Assembly: GCF_002001005.1 (NCBI RefSeq)
Contig: NZ_MUNX01000075.1
Coordinates: 48,148 to 112,147, forward strand
Direction: 5' to 3'
Length of the DNA stretch: 64,000 nucleotides
From: Flavobacterium sp. A45
GTDB lineage: Bacteria; Bacteroidota; Bacteroidia; Flavobacteriales; Flavobacteriaceae
How positions within the stretch are numbered: position 1 is the stretch's first letter; the number at the start of each line of letters is the position of its first letter. Below, one piece after another: positions 8,637 through 18,271 of this stretch. Under the pieces are notes generated by a model. The model worked only from the letters and a program-made list of their open reading frames with translations. It had not been told where the DNA came from and did not search any database. The position numbers were made by a program, and so were the translations under genes.

Positions 8637-11600
8637 TCATATCGGCAGTGTTATAATAAAAGTGGCGCCATTGCCCTCTTCTGTTTCTACATTAATAGTG
8701 CCTCCATGTCCTTTCACCACAATATCATAACTCAATGACAAACCTAAACCGGTTCCTTCTCCCGTAGGTTTTGTGGTAAAAAAAGGCTGCATTATTTTGT
8801 CTTTAATTGCATTTGGAATTCCTGTACCATTATCTTTAACAATAATTTCTATAAAATTTCCTTTTTGAGCTGTTTCCACTATTAAAACTGGCTTGTATTC
8901 TTGCGTCGTCGTTTTTTGTTTTTGATGTGTGGAATAAAAAGCATTGGTAAATAAGTTGAGTAAAACCCGGCCTATATCTTGCGGAATTACATCAACCTTT
9001 GGGAGTTTTGCATCAAAATGAGTTTCCAGTTCCGCATTGAAACTTTTGTCCTTGGCTCGCAAACCATGATAAGCCAGTCTCAAATATTCATCGGCAAGGG
9101 CATTAATATCTGTTCGTTCTTTTTGTCCAGAACTAATACGGGAATGCTGTAGCATCCCTTTTACAATCCCATCAGCGCGTTTACCATGAAAGATTATTTT
9201 TTCTAAATTTTGTTTGATGTCTACTGAAATTGCCTTGGCTTCTTCCGTTTCGCCTTTATTCATTTCATCATGCATTTCATCAATCAGCTCTAGACTAACA
9301 TCAGAGAAATTATTGACAAAGTTCAACGGATTCTGAATCTCATGGGCAATTCCCGCCGTAAGTTCCCCAAGAGATGCCATTTTTTCGGATTGAATAAGTT
9401 GAAGTTGAGTAGTTTTGAGTGTATTAAAGGCTTTCTCAATTTCACGAGCATGGACAAGTTCTTTTTCTTTGGCCAAAGCATGCTCTTTTTCAAGAAGTCT
9501 TTTTCGCTGGAATCGATCTATCAAAAAGACGAAACCTAAGAAGAGGATTCCATATAACGTATACGCCCACCAAGTGCGCCACCAAGGAGGAGTAATACTA
9601 AATGTAACAGAAGCCCCTTCTTTATTCCAAACACCATTGCTATTGGCCGCTTTTACTCTAAAAATATAGTCCCCTGGAGGCAGATCATAATAATACGCGG
9701 TGCGAATATTTCCTACTTCACGCCAGTTGCTATCATAATTCTCCAGTTTGTAGGTAAATTTATTTCTGATGGGATTAGCATAGTGTATCCCTGTATAATT
9801 GATAGAAATACTGTTTTGATTGTGCTTTAGAATAAAATCTTTTGGTATTGCCTTTTTATATTTTTGAGCAGAATCGATGTCATTATATATTGAAATATCA
9901 CCAATTTTAAAATCGGTAATAAATACTTTTGGAGGGGTAGAATTTTTAGAAATATTATTTGCATTAAATACCGTGATACCGTTACTACCGCCAAAAAACA
10001 TAAGCCCTCCAGATGTTTTAAGGTTTGACCCATCGGCAAATAGACGCCCTTGGAGACCATCTTCCATCGAAAAATTATTGAATTGTTCCTCTTCAATACT
10101 AAACCTACTGATTCCGTCAAAAGTGCTAAGCCAAAGTGCTTTATTTTTTTCGTCAGGCAAAATCCCTTGAATCCCCATAGAGGGTAAACCGTCTTTAGTT
10201 GTATACGTTATAATTTTCCCTGTTTTGATATTGTATTTACTAAGACCACCACCCCAAGTTCCAACCCAAACAGTCCCCTCTTTATCAACATAAAGCGAAT
10301 TGATGTCTTGCGATTTTAAGACATCTCCTTTTTTCTTGTCAAATCCATACCTTACCGTTTTATCGGTCTCATAATTATATAGAAATAATCCGTTATTGGT
10401 AAGCAGCCATATTCCGTGTTCGGGACTCTCATAAATATTGGCTACATCATTGCTGCTACTATTTGATCCGCCAATCTTTGCTAAATCAAAGCTGCGAAAA
10501 GTTTTACTATTTTTAGCTTTTAGAAAAACACCATTTACCGTACAAAACCATTGATTTCCCCTACTGTCATTAACTAGACTGGTAATAAAAAGTTTATCCA
10601 GTCTAGGTTCTAGATTGATTCTCTTACAAGTCTTAGTATTAGTGTTAAAAAGAAAAGAGCCAAGATTCGTTTGGAAGAGAATTTCTTCAGGTGAATACAA
10701 ACCTTTTCCAAAGAACCAAATTACCCCTGATAGTACTTTCGAAATCGGATAAGGTGTTACAGAATTGGTAACAGGATCAAAAACATTGAGACCCGCTTCG
10801 GTAGTTATCCAAATTTTACCATCACCACTTTCAACTATTTTATTGGCCCAGCCTTGAGTAATGGAATTTTTATCTTCTCTTTTATAAACATAGGATTTCA
10901 ATACTACTCGATTAGTATATCTAAGTAATCCCTGAGCTTCTGTTCCTATCCAAAGATTATCGAAAGAATCCAAATTAAGACAAGTAAGCACATTTCTTGT
11001 CAATCTTAGATTTGGATTTTCATTCAATAGTTCAAATTGTTCTTTTTTCAAGTCAAAATATAGTAAACCATATGTGGTTCCAAGCCAAATATTCCCTTTT
11101 GAATCGAACTCCATTACAGTAATAATAAACTCATTATTAATTTTACTGATAGATTGGTTTAAAGGATAGGACTTCACTTTGCCAGTATTTGGATTCCACA
11201 CACTGAGAGTTGAATGAATAACATTACTTGAACTCATCCAGACATTGCCATTAACATCGCATTTAATTCTGCTATAGTATTGATCACTCAGATATTCGGC
11301 TATTGGCCATTTCGCTTTATGAATATTTTTATTTTTATCAATTCTAAAAAAACCGTTAGCGGCAAATACCCAGACATTGCCCAAATGGTCTGTAGTAGCT
11401 TGATAAACATTTTTTATTTCTACTTTATTGGGAGAATCAAAACGCTGGAGTTTATTACTATCTGCATCTTTATAAAAAAGAGCGTGAGAAGCTGTCAAAC
11501 CAATAAAAGAAGTCGTCCCAAAATAAATTCGCCCTCTCGAATCCTCATTTATGGTAATAATTGTGGGTCGCGAACCCAAAGGAAAATCCGTCAGTTTTGA

Positions 11601-11957
11601 AATATCATAATTCTTGAATGTTTTTGTTTCGGGATTGTATTCACTGAGTAGCTCTGTGCAACCAATCCAAATATGACCATCCTGAGCTACAAAAAGTTTT
11701 TGGGTTAAAATACTTCCCATTTTTTTGGGATCTTTGGGATCTACATCAAAATGTTTGTATTCATAACCATCATATTGCACAAGTCCATTACTGGTTGCTA
11801 TCCAGACAACGCCTCTCTTGTCGGTAATAATATCGGTGATAAAAGTGCCTCCTAATTCAGAATAAGCAGTAAAATTAGTAGAATTAAGTTGTGCGAAAAC
11901 AGAGGAATAAAATACCTGAAAACTGACTAATAAGATAACAAAAAAGTACTTTTTCAT
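8637..11957 (-). CDS. Two-component-regulator propeller sensor histidine kinase
   Basis: 1106 residues. A signal peptide (about 1-22) is followed by many propeller repeats of the Reg_prop type (for example GVVWIATSNGLVQYDG, GTVWVGTWGGGLSKY) to about residue 690. Next come a Y_Y_Y domain (about 705-775), one membrane helix (about 785-805), a short coiled coil, the His helix (LGELTAGIAHEIQNPLNF) and an HATPase domain. Unlike many Bacteroidota hybrid propeller proteins, it stops after the kinase, with no receiver or AraC domain, so it must pass phosphate to the separate receivers encoded downstream. It heads the operon. Confidence 0.92.
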   Translation of the reverse strand: MKKYFFVILLVSFQVFYSSVFAQLNSTNFTAYSELGGTFITDIITDKRGVVWIATSNGLVQYDGYEYKHFDVDPKDPKKMGSILTQKLFVAQDGHIWIGCTELLSEYNPETKTFKNYDISKLTDFPLGSRPTIITINEDSRGRIYFGTTSFIGLTASHALFYKDADSNKLQRFDSPNKVEIKNVYQATTDHLGNVWVFAANGFFRIDKNKNIHKAKWPIAEYLSDQYYSRIKCDVNGNVWMSSSNVIHSTLSVWNPNTGKVKSYPLNQSISKINNEFIITVMEFDSKGNIWLGTTYGLLYFDLKKEQFELLNENPNLRLTRNVLTCLNLDSFDNLWIGTEAQGLLRYTNRVVLKSYVYKREDKNSITQGWANKIVESGDGKIWITTEAGLNVFDPVTNSVTPYPISKVLSGVIWFFGKGLYSPEEILFQTNLGSFLFNTNTKTCKRINLEPRLDKLFITSLVNDSRGNQWFCTVNGVFLKAKNSKTFRSFDLAKIGGSNSSSNDVANIYESPEHGIWLLTNNGLFLYNYETDKTVRYGFDKKKGDVLKSQDINSLYVDKEGTVWVGTWGGGLSKYNIKTGKIITYTTKDGLPSMGIQGILPDEKNKALWLSTFDGISRFSIEEEQFNNFSMEDGLQGRLFADGSNLKTSGGLMFFGGSNGITVFNANNISKNSTPPKVFITDFKIGDISIYNDIDSAQKYKKAIPKDFILKHNQNSISINYTGIHYANPIRNKFTYKLENYDSNWREVGNIRTAYYYDLPPGDYIFRVKAANSNGVWNKEGASVTFSITPPWWRTWWAYTLYGILFLGFVFLIDRFQRKRLLEKEHALAKEKELVHAREIEKAFNTLKTTQLQLIQSEKMASLGELTAGIAHEIQNPLNFVNNFSDVSLELIDEMHDEMNKGETEEAKAISVDIKQNLEKIIFHGKRADGIVKGMLQHSRISSGQKERTDINALADEYLRLAYHGLRAKDKSFNAELETHFDAKLPKVDVIPQDIGRVLLNLFTNAFYSTHQKQKTTTQEYKPVLIVETAQKGNFIEIIVKDNGTGIPNAIKDKIMQPFFTTKPTGEGTGLGLSLSYDIVVKGHGGTINVETEEGNGATFIITLPI

Positions 11958-12555
11958 AATCCAGCTATTTTATTAATTTGTTTAAAAACAACCTCACTTA
12001 CACCATCTTCTTAGGCATCTTTGTTCGATTATCAACATCTTCTTTTATAGTGGCGTAAGTCTAAGACATTCGAAAATCGATAACTTGTAGGATAGATTGG
12101 GTAGCAAAAAATAAAAAAACTTAACTAAATCTATATCAATAGATTACACGTATTAAAATTACATAAAAATTAACAAACTTATTAGCTCATTTTCAATTTA
12201 AATACAAACACTATTTATAAGCAAGGCAAACACATGAATTTAAATAATGGCCGCAGATTCGCAGATTAATTTATTGAAAAGCTGATTTATTTATTTTAAA
12301 GAAATTAATTTGCGCTAATTCCACTGAACACGGTTAATTCGGTATAGAAATTTAAATTAAAATCTGCTAATCAGCGGTAAAAAAACTCATTCGTTCACCT
12401 CGTATTTATCAGGCGTAATTTTAATACAATTCAAAAAATTAAAATAATAGAAGTGAATGATTTCCTTTTAACACGCAAAAAAAACCGTCACCTCTTAAAG
12501 CATAAGTGGCGGCGGTTTCCCTTAAAAAAAAATTTATTTCTTTACTAATTCAAAA
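11958..12555. other. Intergenic region with a degenerate GCAGATT inverted repeat
   Basis: About 600 bp without a gene. It holds the unrecognised promoter of the propeller-kinase operon near 11958-12060. An inverted pair of CCGCAGATTCGCAGATTA-like arms lies at about 12248-12268 and 12359-12380, and the terminator of the cytochrome gene at its right end. The GCAGATT arms belong to the same repeat type as the compact palindrome at 56432-56492. Confidence 0.5.
12474..12520 (-). terminator. Terminator of the small cytochrome c gene
   Basis: Read on the minus strand, an AAACCGCCGCCACTT / AAGAGGTGACGGTTT hairpin (imperfect) is followed by an eight-T run, about 35 bp after the stop codon. Confidence 0.7.
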
Positions 12556-12957
12556 CTATTTTTTTTCTAATTCTCGTATATAGTTGACCAATTTCCATCT
12601 TTGGTCGTCTGTTAAAAGTTCAAAGTAGCTAGCCATTGGAGCTTTTCCATTGGTTATCTTCCAAAAAATAGCACCATCAGTTTGGCTTTTTACATTCAGA
12701 GCCAGAAAATTGGCAGGATGCGGTTGCAAGGTTAGACCTGCTTCTCCATTTCCCTGTCCTTTTTCGCCGTGACATAGTACACACATCTGATTGAATATTT
12801 CCTTTCCAACATCGGTAGCCTTCTGATTTCCTACAAATGGATTTTTCAATGAATTAGAATATTCTGGTGCAACCCAGCTTATTTCTTGCGCAATACTTTT
12901 TGTTCCTGTTACAATTAGTAAAGCTAATACTACGAAAATTTTGAGTTCTACTTTCAT
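12556..12957 (-). CDS. Small periplasmic class I cytochrome c
   Basis: 133 residues from the ATG at 12957, which begins MKVELKIFVVLALL; an upstream in-frame ATG at 12984 would put nine extra residues before the signal peptide and overlaps the predicted promoter, so I reject it. After the signal peptide (ending near SIAQ) there is a single heme site CVLCH with a distal methionine in KAPMASYF. It is an electron carrier outside the inner membrane, c6/cbb3-subunit-like. The gene stands alone with its own terminator and an FNR-like promoter site, which suggests oxygen- or redox-dependent expression. Confidence 0.85.
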   Translation of the reverse strand: MKVELKIFVVLALLIVTGTKSIAQEISWVAPEYSNSLKNPFVGNQKATDVGKEIFNQMCVLCHGEKGQGNGEAGLTLQPHPANFLALNVKSQTDGAIFWKITNGKAPMASYFELLTDDQRWKLVNYIRELEKK

Positions 12958-12981
12958 GGCCTGTGCTATTAAATTATACAT

Positions 12982-13024
12982 CAAATTTAAGAAAACGTTG
13001 TAGCAAGAAACCTGATATTTATCA
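12982..13024 (-). promoter_or_regulatory. FNR-like activated promoter of the cytochrome c gene
   Basis: On the minus strand a perfect -7 box TAAATTTG lies at 12989-12982, 25 bp before the chosen start. Upstream is the palindrome TGATATTTATCA (13013-13024), which matches the FNR-type pattern TGAT-N4-ATCA. Its centre is 29.5 bp from the -7 box, the same distance as in the three Crp/Fnr-motif promoters elsewhere in the window. Confidence 0.5.
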
Positions 13025-13433
13025 TGAAATCACAAATTATTCAAACAAAAATCAAAATAATTAGCAAAAATTAATAAATAACAAATTAAAATCAATTATA
13101 ATGATTATTGTGTAAATTTATTAACAATACCTCAACAGTAAACGCATCTTTATTTACCAAAATCAATTTTATTATTTTATTTAATTTTAAAGAAATTACT
13201 GTTTTCAAGTTACCTTTCTAAAATAACTCGATTTTAATAAACGGAAACTTTTTAATCCTTCTCATTTTAAAAAAATATAATGGAAAGACAAAACCACTTA
13301 CTTTTTTAATTCCAATAATCTTGATCAAATCTATTCTTTAGCTTTTTCAAAAATCCAAATCCGTATGAATGTTGGTAAATAACAATTATTGAAAAAAACA
13401 ACGCTAGAATCTATAATAAAAGCTTTTGGTTAT

Positions 13434-13585
13434 AAACATATAAGTCATGTGTTAGCTTACCAAATTTGTGATCAAAAGATAATATAACTTAAGAACGTTC
13501 TTTATAAGGCTATGTCACTTTATTAAATGAACTATTGCTTTATCTTATTTTCTTCAAATTAAAAACTTATATGGCTTACATATTT
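13434..13585 (+). repeat. About 155-bp palindromic-ended element, copy 1
   Basis: The ends are inverted copies of AAACATATAAGTCAT / TATGGCTTACATATTT. The interior shares AACGTTCTTT and AAATGAACTATT with the copy at 59848-60004, which lies in the opposite orientation. No ORF is inside. It sits in the middle of the gene-poor stretch 12990-14177. Confidence 0.65.
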
Positions 13586-13743
13586 TAACAATGCATTCGA
13601 CAAAATGCTGGTGTTTTTAGAATTACCCGAAAAACCCAGCGTAATAATTATTCCTCTGGATAGAATTAAAAAAATGGTTATCACATTATAAACAGTTTGG
13701 GGTCTGTTTATTTCGATTGCTTTTATTACAGCAATGGATTTAT

Positions 13744-13950
13744 TTATAAATGATAAAACGCCTTTACAAGAAATCGAATCAATAAGTACAAAATAGTTCC
13801 TATCAAAGCTAGTGCTATAATGAAAGTGATAACATTTATAACAATATTTGGGATAAAAGCCAGTTGAGGATGTACATAATAAGGCTCACGATGCAAATGT
13901 TCATGTACCTTTCTAGCTGCTATTTTTATTCTTTTTTTGATGCTTACAAT
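13744..13950 (-). pseudogene. Possible small membrane protein ORF lacking a normal start
   Basis: An open frame of 68 codons with protein-like composition: a charged, His-rich front (KVHEHLHREPYYVHPQ) followed by a hydrophobic helix (about NIVINVITFIIALALIG). There is no ATG, GTG or TTG in frame; the first codons available are ATT or GTA, so it is either started unusually or decayed. The sequence 13586-13700 on the plus strand also reads as a short protein-like fragment (FDKMLVFLELPEKPSVIII), which fits a region of gene remnants. I recognise neither. Confidence 0.3.
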
Positions 13951-14123
13951 TTTAATAAATATATAAATGCATTTTAAAAATAGGAATTCATAAAAAATCC
14001 ATTAGCATTAAAAATAGCTAAGGGATTACCCTCACAAATATAAGCAATTAAAAAACAACACTTTAAAATCATTTCCAAAACAGTCAATAATACAAACTTA
14101 AAATTCCAAACTTTAAAAAATCA

Positions 14124-14159
14124 AAAAACCGTCTCATTCCAAGAAATGAGACGGTTTGA
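14124..14159 (-). terminator. Terminator of gapN
   Basis: A perfect 13-bp stem (AAACCGTCTCATT with its complement), followed on the minus strand by six T residues. It begins about 20 bp after the stop codon. Confidence 0.88.
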
Positions 14160-14177
14160 TTAATTGATTAAAAACCT

Positions 14178-15758
14178 TTATAAAATATAATCGGTATTGA
14201 TGAAATTAGATTCTTTGCTGTTTAACAATTCCTGTAATATTTCATTGTTATAGGCATTATCTTTTGAAGCCACAAAAGTCCTGATAGAAAATGAACGCAA
14301 AGCATCATGAATACTTAATGTCCCGAAAGCAGAATCTTTTCTCCCAGTAAAGGGGAAAACATCCGGTCCTCTCTGACAAGAACTGTTCAAGTTTACTCTA
14401 CAAACTAGATTCACCAAAGTATCGATAAGCGGCGCAATGGTTTTGATGTTTTTACCAAACAAACTCACTTGTTGACCATAATTAGATTCGGCCATATCGT
14501 TTAATGGTTCTTGAATATCTTTGAAAGTCAAAACGGGTACTACCGGACCAAATTGCTCTTCGTGATACACTCTCATATCTTTATTTATAGGAAACAAAAT
14601 GGCTGGAAATATAAAGTTATCTGTGTGTTTCCCACCTTTCGCATTGATTACTTTTGCTCCTTTACTGGTAGCATCATCAATTAATTCCTGAATATAAGCT
14701 GGTTTTTCGGTCTCTGGAAGCGGTGTCAAAGAAACTCCTTTTTCCCATGGATTTCCAAAGGCAAGAGCGTCCACTTTTTCCGCAAAACGTTTGTTGAATT
14801 CAGCAGCTATATTTTCATGTACATATATAATTTTCAATGCAGTACATCTTTGACCATTGAAAGATAAAGTTCCTGCAATACATTCTTGAATTGTCAAATC
14901 CAAATCGGCATCCGGCAGAATAATAGCTGGATTCTTCGCTTCCAACCCTAATACCAAACGCAATCTGTTTTTGTTTGGATGTTGATCCTGTAAAGCGATA
15001 GCTGATTTACTGTTTCCAATCAAAGCCAAAATATCTACCTTTCCGGATTTCATTATTGGCGAAGCAATTTCACGACCTCTACCATAAACAATGCTGATTA
15101 CTCCTTTTGGAAAACTGCTTCTAAAAGCTTCCAACAATGGTGATATTAATAGAACACCATGTTTTGCTGGTTTGAAAATTACAGGATTTCCCATAATCAA
15201 AGCTGGAATAAGCAATGTAAAGGTTTCGTTCAATGGATAATTGTATGGTCCAAGGCACAATACCACACCGATAGGTCCTCTACGTACCATGGCATTAATT
15301 CCTTGCACTTTAGAAAAATGAGCTGAACGACTGTTCAATTCTTTATAACTTTCGATAGTGTCTATAATATACTCTACGGTTCTGTCAAATTCTTTTTCGG
15401 AGTCACCAAGTGTTTTTCCAATCTCCCACATCAAAAGTTTAACCACTTCGGCACGGGTTTCTTTCATTTGGGCAACAAACTTTTCCATACACTTAATACG
15501 GTCAACCACTTTCATTGTAGGCCATAAACCTTGTCCGTTATTGAAAGCCGCTTTTGCAGACTCTGCCACTTCTAGCGCTTCTGCTTCACCCATAAAAGGA
15601 ATAGAACCTAATAATGTTGGTTCATATTTTTCGGTTGAAGAAATTGTAGAATATACTGGTGTTGTTTTTCCAGTCCATTTTTTCAATTTACCATTTACCA
15701 AATAAGTATCTTGAATAAGCGGTTCTGTAATTTGAAATTCTTGAGGTATTGTATTCAT
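14178..15758 (-). CDS. gapN: NADP-dependent non-phosphorylating glyceraldehyde-3-phosphate dehydrogenase
   Basis: 526 residues, an aldehyde dehydrogenase. Asn173 (GPYNYPLN), Glu273 (LGLEAKNP) and Cys305 ([10 protein letters not shown]) form the active site. The late segment [19 protein letters not shown] is characteristic of the GapN group, which oxidises glyceraldehyde-3-phosphate straight to 3-phosphoglycerate and makes NADPH without ATP. A slightly long N-terminus (about 20 residues over the core) is usual for flavobacterial members. The gene is monocistronic, separated from the rhodanese gene by a terminator. Confidence 0.85.
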   Translation of the reverse strand: MNTIPQEFQITEPLIQDTYLVNGKLKKWTGKTTPVYSTISSTEKYEPTLLGSIPFMGEAEALEVAESAKAAFNNGQGLWPTMKVVDRIKCMEKFVAQMKETRAEVVKLLMWEIGKTLGDSEKEFDRTVEYIIDTIESYKELNSRSAHFSKVQGINAMVRRGPIGVVLCLGPYNYPLNETFTLLIPALIMGNPVIFKPAKHGVLLISPLLEAFRSSFPKGVISIVYGRGREIASPIMKSGKVDILALIGNSKSAIALQDQHPNKNRLRLVLGLEAKNPAIILPDADLDLTIQECIAGTLSFNGQRCTALKIIYVHENIAAEFNKRFAEKVDALAFGNPWEKGVSLTPLPETEKPAYIQELIDDATSKGAKVINAKGGKHTDNFIFPAILFPINKDMRVYHEEQFGPVVPVLTFKDIQEPLNDMAESNYGQQVSLFGKNIKTIAPLIDTLVNLVCRVNLNSSCQRGPDVFPFTGRKDSAFGTLSIHDALRSFSIRTFVASKDNAYNNEILQELLNSKESNFINTDYIL

Positions 15759-15790
15759 TCTGTGGTTATTTTGGTTGTTTTCTTAGATTT

Positions 15791-15817
15791 AAAAAGAGGC
15801 ATAAGCCTCTTTTTTTA
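15791..15817 (-). terminator. Terminator of the rhodanese gene
   Basis: The hairpin AAAGAGGC-ATAA-GCCTCTTT has T-runs on both strands. On the minus strand it lies about 15 bp after the rhodanese stop and separates it from gapN. Confidence 0.85.
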
Positions 15818-15830
15818 TTACTTTATGATA

Positions 15831-16136
15831 TTATACTATATCACCATTCCATTCTATAATCCCACCAAGTAAGTTATAGGCATTTTCTATCCCTACCTCG
15901 TTCATTATTTCACATGCTTTTGCGCTTCTCATTCCTGATCGACAATACACATAATAATTTTTGCTTTTATCCAATGCTGCAACAGCATCAATAAATTCCT
16001 GTCCTTTATGAATATCAATATTAATAGAACCTTCAATTATACCTTGATCGCATTCGTCTTCAGTTCTTACATCTAGTATTATTGCATTTTCATCAGCTTC
16101 AAATTGGGAAACCCATTCATCTTGTGTCAAATTCAT
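15831..16136 (-). CDS. Single-domain rhodanese
   Basis: 101 residues, one rhodanese domain with active-site loop YCRSGMRSA (Cys near residue 65) and the CH2-type start DVRTEDE. Such proteins carry sulfane sulfur as a cysteine persulfide and pass it to acceptors such as thiols or sulfite. No signal peptide, so cytoplasmic. It is divergent from the Crp/Fnr gene that begins the sulfur module, and likely belongs to it functionally. Confidence 0.9.
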   Translation of the reverse strand: MNLTQDEWVSQFEADENAIILDVRTEDECDQGIIEGSINIDIHKGQEFIDAVAALDKSKNYYVYCRSGMRSAKACEIMNEVGIENAYNLLGGIIEWNGDIV

Positions 16137-16575
16137 ATAAGTAAAATTTATTTATTAAGGTGATTCATGTTATGCACCGCTAGTTTGCTACCGATTGAGT
16201 CGCCTTTTTATTCATTAGGCGTTTATCTCACAATATTTTATGTTCATCGGAGTTCGATGATTTTTCAATTGCTTACGCAAACTTTTATCAATAGCGATTT
16301 CATAATATTTATTATTTCGTAAAAATACGAGTTTTTCCTCAAACAATACACCTCTTTTTTGTGAATTAATCAACAAAATAAAGAAAACGTTTTCGTAAAA
16401 ATCAATATTCAACAAATCCTAATTTCTGTTATTTATTGTCCAAAATAAAGACTAAAATATCCAGTTCTATTTGGTATTCCATAATTTACTATTTCAACTT
16501 CACATGTCATTTAGCAAAAACTTCTGCTTTTTTACTACTTTTACAGTATTGGTATCCATCCAAATTTAAAATCAA
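16137..16575. other. Divergent promoter region between rhodanese and Crp/Fnr genes
   Basis: About 440 AT-rich bp. On the plus strand a box TACTTTTA (16536-16543) could be the -7 element of the Crp/Fnr gene. I see no copy of the GTRAC-N4-GTYAC motif in front of it. A 66-codon minus-strand frame at 16215-16415 is not convincing. Confidence 0.4.
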
Positions 16576-17202
16576 ATGCCAGAGCAATTAAAAAAAATAT
16601 TCTCCTCTTTTTCAAACGAATTGATTCAAGATATAAAATCAAACGAAGTCATCAAAAACTTTAGTTCGGGTGAAGTCATCATGCGCACTGGACAATATAT
16701 AAAAAATACAATTTTAGTTACCAAAGGAACTATCAAAGTCTATCGAGAAGATGATGATGGAGGTGAATTTTTCATGTACTACCTGCAACCTGGACAAGCC
16801 TGTGCGCTATCAATGGTCTGCGCAACCAAGAATGAAAAAAGTCAAATTATGGCTAAGGTTGTCGAAGATGCCGAAGTGATTATGATTCCTCTATCACTCA
16901 TGGACAAATGGATGATGCAACATCGAAGCTGGTATGAATTTGTTATTGGCACTTATCGAAATCGATTTGAAGAAGTACTCGAAGTTATCGATAGTATTGC
17001 CTTTAGAGCTATGGATGAACGTCTAGAGTTTTACCTAAAACGTCAAGTTGAGGCATGCGGTTGCAAAGAACTGAAACTTTCCCATCAGGAAATTGGGTCG
17101 GATTTGAATACTTCCAGAGAAGTTATTTCGAGACTGCTCAAAAAAATGGAACAAAGAGGCTTGGTGGTTTTACACCGCAACCAAATTGAGATTTTGATGT
17201 AA
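16576..17202 (+). CDS. Crp/Fnr-family transcriptional regulator
   Basis: 208 residues: a cyclic-nucleotide-binding-type beta barrel (about 20-115), a long dimer helix, and a Crp-type winged helix (about 150-208) with recognition segment SHQEIGSDLNTSREVISRLLKKM. There is no N-terminal cysteine cluster, so it is not an iron-sulfur FNR. A Cys pair lies at the domain junction (VEACGCKEL), where thiol or persulfide chemistry could be sensed; this is speculation. It precedes the sulfur genes and probably binds GTRAC-N4-GTYAC sites in front of tauE, the cstB-like gene and the RND operon. Confidence 0.9.
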   Translation: MPEQLKKIFSSFSNELIQDIKSNEVIKNFSSGEVIMRTGQYIKNTILVTKGTIKVYREDDDGGEFFMYYLQPGQACALSMVCATKNEKSQIMAKVVEDAEVIMIPLSLMDKWMMQHRSWYEFVIGTYRNRFEEVLEVIDSIAFRAMDERLEFYLKRQVEACGCKELKLSHQEIGSDLNTSREVISRLLKKMEQRGLVVLHRNQIEILM

Positions 17203-17257
17203 AGTTTAAATTCTAAAACAGATTACAAAAAACTCACAACTCACAAATTCTTCTAAA

Positions 17258-17301
17258 GTGACAAAAGTTACCGAGCATCTACAGTAATCTTCGCATCTTT
17301 G
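17258..17301 (+). promoter_or_regulatory. Crp/Fnr-type activated promoter of tauE
   Basis: The palindromic site GTGACAAAAGTTAC (17258-17271) is followed by a -7 box CATCTTTG (17294-17301; one mismatch to TAnnTTTG). The site centre is 29.5 bp from the start of the box, a class II activator position. Confidence 0.65.
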
Positions 17302-17321
17302 CCCTAAACAAAAAAAACAGT

Positions 17322-18110
17322 ATGGAATATTTCGGTTATTTGGCATCTGTCATAATAGGTCTCTCATTAGGTTTAATAGGCGGTGGCGGTTCTATTTTGA
17401 CGATTCCCATATTGGTATATTTATTCAAAATAGATCCAAAACTGGCTACCAGTTATTCTTTATTTATCGTTGGCATAACTGCTTTCTCAGGATGTTTCAC
17501 TCATTACCGAATGGGGAATCTCAAAATCAAATCGGCCATGTATTTTGCCGTCCCTTCTGTATTTTCCATATTGGTTATCCGAGAAGTAATCATTTTAAAA
17601 ATTCCTAATGTGCTTTTTACGGTAAATGATTTTCAGGTCACCAAAAATTTTCTGATCATGATTATTTTTGCAGTCTTGATGATGGCTGCTTCCTTTTCGA
17701 TGATTCGCAAAACCAATTCTCAAATACAATCTACTCACACAAATTACCTGCATCTGGCACTAATTGGTTCTGTGGTTGGAATTGTTACAGGATTTCTGGG
17801 CGCAGGGGGTGGATTTTTGATTATTCCAGCTCTTTTATTTTTTGCCAATTTACCGATGAAACAAGCCGTTGGGACTTCCTTATTAATCATATTTGTCAAC
17901 TCTTCCATTGGTTTTGTTGGTGATTTATTCATTGGCACCCCAATCAATTATCCTTTCTTATTAACTATTTCAGGAATGGCTTTTATAGGAATGATTATTG
18001 GCACTCAATTGTCTAAAAAAATAGACGGTAATAAACTAAAACCCCTTTTTGGCTGGTTCATCTTAGTCATGGGGATTTACATTCTTGTCAAGGAATTTTG
18101 TGCAATTTAA
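17322..18110 (+). CDS. TauE/SafE-family permease (sulfite/organosulfur exporter)
   Basis: 262 residues with about eight membrane helices in two homologous halves. Each half carries the family's glycine-rich loop: GLIGGGGSILTIPIL near residue 18 and GFLGAGGGFLIIPAL near 158. TauE/SafE proteins move sulfite, sulfoacetate or related anions across the inner membrane. Position between a Crp/Fnr gene and a persulfide dioxygenase gene suggests sulfite or thiosulfate export, the products of persulfide oxidation. Substrate is inferred. Confidence 0.88.
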   Translation: MEYFGYLASVIIGLSLGLIGGGGSILTIPILVYLFKIDPKLATSYSLFIVGITAFSGCFTHYRMGNLKIKSAMYFAVPSVFSILVIREVIILKIPNVLFTVNDFQVTKNFLIMIIFAVLMMAASFSMIRKTNSQIQSTHTNYLHLALIGSVVGIVTGFLGAGGGFLIIPALLFFANLPMKQAVGTSLLIIFVNSSIGFVGDLFIGTPINYPFLLTISGMAFIGMIIGTQLSKKIDGNKLKPLFGWFILVMGIYILVKEFCAI

Positions 18111-18206
18111 AACAGACTAAATTGTTAATTTTCAAAGACAAAAAATTAAAAACTTAGAATCTTAGCTTCTAAGACACTTATCTACTTCAATTAAACTTAC
18201 GTTAAA

Positions 18207-18250
18207 GTAATTTTTGTCACAGATAGTATCACAAAACAGAATTAACTTTG
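18207..18250 (+). promoter_or_regulatory. Crp/Fnr-type activated promoter of the persulfide dioxygenase operon
   Basis: The site GTAATTTTTGTCAC (18207-18220) is the same motif read from the other strand. A perfect -7 box TAACTTTG lies at 18243-18250. Centre-to-box distance is again 29.5 bp. Confidence 0.7.
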
Positions 18251-18271
18251 TATCACATTAAAACAAAAATC

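Noticed and set aside
15358..15705. 115-codon plus-strand frame opposite gapN
   Set aside because: Shadow of a well-conserved gene; composition follows the antisense of gapN codons. The same holds for long antisense frames over the cstB-like, trpE and MFS genes.
16215..16415. 66-codon minus-strand frame between the rhodanese and Crp/Fnr genes
   Set aside because: No recognisable motif, AT-driven residue composition, and no terminator or promoter of its own; probably chance.
18248..18271. Upstream ATG of the persulfide dioxygenase gene
   Set aside because: It coincides with the end of the -7 box and the expected transcription start, so it could hardly be translated.
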